Shown here: positions 7,471 to 10,153 of the stretch, piece by piece
Numbering within the stretch: position 1 is the stretch's first letter
How the letters are laid out: each line of letters starts with the position of its first letter
Assembly (NCBI GenBank): GCA_009840065.1
Contig: VXON01000146.1
Location: 569-10,721 of the forward strand
Source of the DNA: Cenarchaeum sp. SB0662_bin_33
GTDB taxonomy: Archaea > Thermoproteota > Nitrososphaeria > Nitrososphaerales > Nitrosopumilaceae
Length of the DNA: 10,153 nucleotides
Direction: 5' to 3'
Notes under the pieces: generated by a model
What the model was told of the DNA's origin: nothing
The model's input: only the letters and a program-made list of their open reading frames with translations
Databases searched by the model: none
Made by a program: the position numbers and the translations under genes

Positions 7471-7664
7471 TGAAGATATATGCATTTTTGGGTGGCATGT
7501 GGGGCTTGATCATAATAGGTGGGGGCCTTGCCGTTACAGTGCTAGGACCGCTGGACCTGGGTACGTATGGCGTAAATGCTACAGTTAAGGGAGGGGTGGC
7601 CATACTCCTAGTTGTATTATGGGTCTTCATACTGGTAAAACTTACAAGGTATATCTTTAGGTGA
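7470..7664 (+). CDS. Small two-helix membrane protein
   Basis: This 64-residue protein is nearly all hydrophobic: helix 1 at about residues 3-26, a short loop (LDLGTYGVNATV), helix 2 at about 39-60, and a basic tail KLTRYIFR that should face the cytoplasm by the positive-inside rule. Its ATG shares one base with the stop of the transferase gene (TAATG), so it is very likely translated with it. I do not recognise a family. Position suggests a membrane partner or accessory of the sugar-phosphate transferase, which is inference. It is the last gene of the plus operon and overlaps the convergent Trm112-like gene by 8 bases. Confidence 0.6.
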   Translation: MKIYAFLGGMWGLIIIGGGLAVTVLGPLDLGTYGVNATVKGGVAILLVVLWVFILVKLTRYIFR

Positions 7665-7923
7665 TGCTCCACGGCTTGCCGTGAAGTCTGATTTTATCGG
7701 GCAGGTTGTCTATCTTGTGGATTATCTTCATCTCGGCATCCCGGTCACGAAGATCGTCGGGCAACAGTACGGGTATGCCATCATCTATAACATAGAACCT
7801 GGTGCACTTGGTGCAGTACAGAATGGCGGTCTGTACACTATCAGAACCATCATCACCATGCAGCTCCAATGGATAATACCGGTCTATAGGGCAGGCAAGT
7901 ATGTCCAGTAGTTTGCGGTTCAT
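7657..7923 (-). CDS. Trm112-like zinc-binding protein
   Basis: This 88-residue protein matches the Trm112/YcaR fold: LLDILACPIDRYYPLEL at the N-terminus, LYCTKCTRFYVIDDGIPVLL in the middle, and Cys ligands C11, C37 and C40. Trm112 proteins bind and stabilise SAM-dependent methyltransferases that modify tRNA, rRNA or release factor; in archaea Trm112 is known to activate several methyltransferases. No methyltransferase lies beside it here, so the partners would be encoded elsewhere. The fourth zinc ligand is not obvious: the position after CP is I-D rather than a second Cys. The ATG overlaps the stop of the oxidoreductase gene by 4 bases (ATGA), so it is the last gene of the minus operon. Confidence 0.8.
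   Translation of the reverse strand: MNRKLLDILACPIDRYYPLELHGDDGSDSVQTAILYCTKCTRFYVIDDGIPVLLPDDLRDRDAEMKIIHKIDNLPDKIRLHGKPWSIT
7670..7683. terminator. Small inverted repeat at the convergent operon ends
   Basis: CACGGC TT GCCGTG is a perfect 6-base inverted repeat with a 2-base centre, six bases after the stop of the plus operon and inside the 3' end of the Trm112-like gene. A short T-stretch (ATTTTAT) follows on the plus strand. The loop is very tight, so a terminator role is weak inference; it also codes for part of the Trm112-like C-terminus. Confidence 0.2.
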
Positions 7924-8846
7924 CTCAAATCTAAATATATGGGAACGCCACGTTGACGGGATAAAAGCGCAGCCTTGGCTATCTCGCTGACAGATATTGC
8001 CTGGTGCGGGGTTACAACAGGCTCGGATCCTGTACGTACTGCATGTAGAAATGATTCAAGCTCATGCTTCAGCGGCTCGTCGTCGGCGACAGGTATAGCC
8101 TCATTGTTTACCTGCACATCCCTTGTTATAAAGTCGCCCTTGACTATTGCAGCTGTAAATGTGGCCCGAAATAGCCTAGAGCGAACCGGCGATAGCCAGT
8201 TGCAGGCCAGTATTGCAGTACGGTTGTTATCATATCCAAGCATTATGGAGGCAAAGTCCTCGTGGGTATGGCGTATATGACCGGCCCTTGTGAATACTAC
8301 CTGTGGCATCTGATCAAACAACCAGTTTGCCGTATCTATATCATGTACTGCGGTATCATGTATGATTCCCACGTCCTTGATGTGTACGGGGATATTACTC
8401 TCACGATGAAACTCCAAGAGGACAATATCACCATATCTCTTCTCCTGCATAATATCATGGGTAGCCTGAATAGCAGGATTGAATCTCTCTATATAGCCGC
8501 ATGTAAGAACGACACCAGCCTTTTCAGCCATCAGCTGTAGTTTTCGTCCCTCCGCAGGCTCGTATGTAAAGGGCTTCTCTAGCAGCAGGTGTTTTTTGGA
8601 CTGCAGTAATATCTCGCCTATGTGGAAGTGTGTCTTTGTGGGTGTTGCCACTATGGCCGCATCGAATGATTCGTTGGACAGCATCTCATGTATGTCGGTG
8701 TAGTGTGGTACGTCATATGCAGCACCGAATTGCCCGGACCGGGTATCATCCACATCACAGATTGCGCAGAGTGAGCCTACTTCATGGAGAACTCTGGCAT
8801 GGTTCTTGCCCCAGCCACCAACACCCACTAGGGCGGTACGAATCAT
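7920..8846 (-). CDS. Gfo/Idh/MocA-family NAD(P)-dependent oxidoreductase, sugar-nucleotide dehydrogenase-like
   Basis: Members of this family oxidise or reduce sugars and sugar nucleotides with a bound NAD(P). The 308-residue product starts with a Rossmann fold (VGVGGWGKNHARVL, 7-20; ICDVD, 29-33), then VATPTKTH (66-73) and the family motif EKPF with its lysine (90-93). GYIERFNPA (117-125) and DTAVHDID (164-171, likely catalytic H168) follow in the C-terminal half. GYIERFNP recalls UDP-N-acetylglucosamine 3-dehydrogenases, but substrate cannot be decided from sequence alone. I chose the ATG at 8846, which shares one base with the aminotransferase stop (TGATG); a GTG at 8867 would add seven residues inside the upstream gene. 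It is the middle gene of the minus operon, overlapping the Trm112-like ATG by 4 bases. Confidence 0.85.
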   Translation of the reverse strand: MIRTALVGVGGWGKNHARVLHEVGSLCAICDVDDTRSGQFGAAYDVPHYTDIHEMLSNESFDAAIVATPTKTHFHIGEILLQSKKHLLLEKPFTYEPAEGRKLQLMAEKAGVVLTCGYIERFNPAIQATHDIMQEKRYGDIVLLEFHRESNIPVHIKDVGIIHDTAVHDIDTANWLFDQMPQVVFTRAGHIRHTHEDFASIMLGYDNNRTAILACNWLSPVRSRLFRATFTAAIVKGDFITRDVQVNNEAIPVADDEPLKHELESFLHAVRTGSEPVVTPHQAISVSEIAKAALLSRQRGVPIYLDLR

Positions 8847-9754
8847 CAGTATACGGGTGTTAGCCACCCATCAGGAACCGGGCGGCGGCCGGTCACTGCC
8901 TCTGTGTATATCTTTTTTATGCGATCAGTTATCTGACCACAGCTAATATCCCTGCCGCGCACACTCTTTACCGGAGTCACCTCGGCGGCAGTGCCCACTA
9001 TGAACACTTCATCTGACAGATATAGTTCACTGGGCGCTACGCGTCTATAAACGGTACGTATACCTTCCTGCGATGCCAAAAAGTCGATCGTATCCCTAGT
9101 TATGCCATCTAGGGCGGAAGATGCCTTGTCGGGTGTTATAAGCTCGCCATTTTGCACCAGAAAGATATTGGCTCCCGGAGTCTCGCTAACGTTCCCATGC
9201 AAGTCCAGCATGATTGCCTCATCATAGCCGGCCGTCTTTGCCTCCATGGTGGCCGTTATTGAGTTTAGATAGTTACCGCCCACCTTTGCCTGAATGGGCA
9301 TGCACTGATCATTTAGACGGCGATATGACGAAATTCCCACGTTTAACCCATCCTGATCAAACAGTTTCTCCAGTGGAAATACTATAACCGCAGATATTGT
9401 GGGGGCGCCTGCATCTATCTCTAGATGTATACCCCAGTCCCCTACAAAGTAGAGTGGGCGTATGTATGTGTTAGTTTTTAGATTGTTTTTGCTACACGTA
9501 CCTATTATGGCATCAGCCATCTCCTCGTCGGTATAGTGCAGTGTCATTTGGTAGAATGCACCCGATCGGCGCAGGCGTCTTATATGGTCGTACAGTCGAA
9601 AGATGTATAGATTGTCTCCAGTCCAATACGCCCGGATACCCTCAAAGGCAGATGTGCCATAGTGAAGCGCGTGTGTGGTGACCGGTACCTGGGCATCCCT
9701 GCGACCTACAAACTCCCCATCAAGCCAGACTATATCACATGGTTGAATCCCCAT
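8846..9754 (-). CDS. ilvE: Branched-chain amino acid aminotransferase (class IV PLP enzyme)
   Basis: IlvE transfers the amino group between glutamate and the keto acids of leucine, isoleucine and valine, the last step of their synthesis. The 302-residue product has normal family length. It shows WLDGEFV (10-16), HALHYGTSAFEGIRAY (28-43), IRPLYFVG (98-105), the PLP lysine K157 in AKVGGNYLNS, GNVSETPGANIF (187-198) with the PLP-contacting Glu (E191), LDGITRDTI (215-223) and GTAAEVTPV (254-262). I chose the ATG at 9754, since the TATA-like box at 9779-9789 lies about 28 bases before it. The ATG at 9772, adding six residues, is only about 10 bases from that box and so would fall before the transcript start. 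It is the first gene of the minus operon. D-amino-acid or aminodeoxychorismate enzymes share the fold but fit less well. Confidence 0.92.
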   Translation of the reverse strand: MGIQPCDIVWLDGEFVGRRDAQVPVTTHALHYGTSAFEGIRAYWTGDNLYIFRLYDHIRRLRRSGAFYQMTLHYTDEEMADAIIGTCSKNNLKTNTYIRPLYFVGDWGIHLEIDAGAPTISAVIVFPLEKLFDQDGLNVGISSYRRLNDQCMPIQAKVGGNYLNSITATMEAKTAGYDEAIMLDLHGNVSETPGANIFLVQNGELITPDKASSALDGITRDTIDFLASQEGIRTVYRRVAPSELYLSDEVFIVGTAAEVTPVKSVRGRDISCGQITDRIKKIYTEAVTGRRPVPDGWLTPVY

Positions 9755-9767
9755 ATGGGTTACACAT

Positions 9768-9777
9768 TTCATATAAC
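9768..9777 (+). promoter_or_regulatory. TATA-like box for the right-edge plus-strand genes
   Basis: TTCATATAAC is centred about 26 bases before 9799, where the coding-like frame opens after a stop codon. It lies within 20 bases of the opposing ilvE box, so the two promoters would overlap. Confidence 0.3.
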
Positions 9778-9778
9778 A

Positions 9779-9789
9779 TTATTTAATGT
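9779..9789 (-). promoter_or_regulatory. TATA-like box of the ilvE operon
   Basis: On the minus strand the core reads ATTAAATAAT. Its centre is about 28 bases upstream of the ATG at 9754 and predicts transcription starting near that codon. It interleaves with a plus-strand TATA-like sequence at 9768-9777. Confidence 0.4.
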
Positions 9790-9798
9790 TGAGAGTAG

Positions 9799-10095
9799 AT
9801 TGGGCGTGTCGATACAATATTTCGGGCCAGGAGAGCAAAACCAATTGGGAATAAAGAGTTTCTAGATCTGGCCGACGAACATGCCACATATGGGCAGCCA
9901 CTATTTTGCATATTATCGGATATCGCTCATATTTCGAATGTTGGAGCTGGGTTTGATCAAAATAACCCCAACTTTGTGGTCGAAATAAAATGCACGTATC
10001 TATTAGAAAACATGGCATATACCAAAGTGACAAAGTCTCGTAAACACTTTCTAGACATAAGATTGTCTGCGTACTTTTGTCGTGCTACATATTGA
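9799..10095 (+). CDS. Hypothetical protein with no standard start codon
   Basis: The frame is open from just after a TAG (9796-9798) to TGA at 10093-10095, 98 codons, and reads like real protein: RAKPIGNKEFLDLADEHATY, then GQPLFCILSDIAHISNVGAG, then PNFVVEIKCTYLLENMAYTK. I do not recognise the family. There is no ATG, GTG or TTG before the ATG at 10006, so the start is uncertain. It could be ATT at 9799, matching a TATA-like box 26 bases upstream, or the ATG at 9786, which lies in another frame and would join if one base of GTAGATT were absent. It could then be a frameshifted pseudogene, a sequencing error or a rare start. The opposite strand has an 84-codon ORF (9779-10033) that looks less protein-like. 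The stop shares a base with a following ATG (TGATG), the junction type seen between other genes here. Confidence 0.5.
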   Translation: MGRVDTIFRARRAKPIGNKEFLDLADEHATYGQPLFCILSDIAHISNVGAGFDQNNPNFVVEIKCTYLLENMAYTKVTKSRKHFLDIRLSAYFCRATY

Positions 10096-10153
10096 TGGTG
10101 GTGGGGACCCCGTTAGAGCGAGACCGATCCGCAACAAAGACATTTGGGGTAAG
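10095..10153 (+). CDS. N-terminal fragment of an unknown protein, cut by right edge
   Basis: ATG at 10095 overlaps the preceding TGA by one base and opens a frame (MVVGTPLERDRSATKTFGV) that reaches the window end without a stop. Only 19 complete codons are visible, so no family can be named. The TGATG junction is the main support. Confidence 0.4.
   Translation, partial: MVVGTPLERDRSATKTFGV

Noticed and set aside
9779..10033. 84-codon minus-strand ORF at the right end
   Set aside because: It would overlap the ilvE promoter and is rich in Trp, His and Cys without a motif; the opposing plus frame reads more like a protein.
9840..10153. tRNA or other structured RNA at the right edge
   Set aside because: No cloverleaf, T-loop GTTCGA-type motif or acceptor pairing was found, and the stretch is covered by open plus-strand frames.

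Overview
The window looks like a chromosomal segment of an ammonia-oxidising-type archaeon (Nitrososphaerota/Thaumarchaeota). The replication genes are archaeal: a GINS subunit, MCM and a Hel308-type helicase. Genes are joined by stop/start overlaps, Shine-Dalgarno sequences are mostly absent, ATA and AGA/AGG codons are frequent, and TATA-like boxes sit about 26 bases before several start codons, as in leaderless archaeal transcripts. The left-hand gene carries the module IPPWVRSNAGWWADGT, which I recognise from many exported thaumarchaeal proteins. By eye the G+C content is near one half, higher than in typical free-living marine relatives. The genus cannot be fixed from this window.

Layout. 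Positions 1-1575 (minus strand) hold the N-terminal 525 codons of a large secreted protein that runs off the left edge. It has a signal peptide, a beta-rich body and at least two copies of a 50-residue module encoded by a perfect 55-base direct repeat. A 241-base divergent promoter region follows, with two TATA-like boxes and two very short ORFs of uncertain status. Positions 1817-7664 (plus strand) form one tightly packed operon: gins23 - mcm - hel308 - a polyprenyl-phosphate sugar-1-phosphate transferase - a 64-residue two-helix membrane protein. Every junction overlaps (8, 4, 1 and 1 nt). Positions 7657-9754 (minus strand) form a second operon converging on the first: a branched-chain aminotransferase, a Gfo/Idh/MocA-type NAD(P)-dependent oxidoreductase and a Trm112-like zinc protein, again joined by overlaps. 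From 9799 to the right edge two plus-strand reading frames are joined by TGATG. The first looks coding but has no standard start codon; the second is cut by the window end.

How the genes fit together. GINS, MCM and Hel308 are the fork helicase with its accessory factor and a fork-remodelling helicase, so the first half of the plus operon is a replication/repair unit. The membrane transferase would start a lipid-linked glycan on the cytoplasmic face of the membrane. The oxidoreductase in the facing operon resembles sugar-nucleotide dehydrogenases, and the secreted protein carries three N-glycosylation sequons. A glycosylation link is therefore possible but is inference. No mobile element, CRISPR array, tRNA or rRNA was seen.
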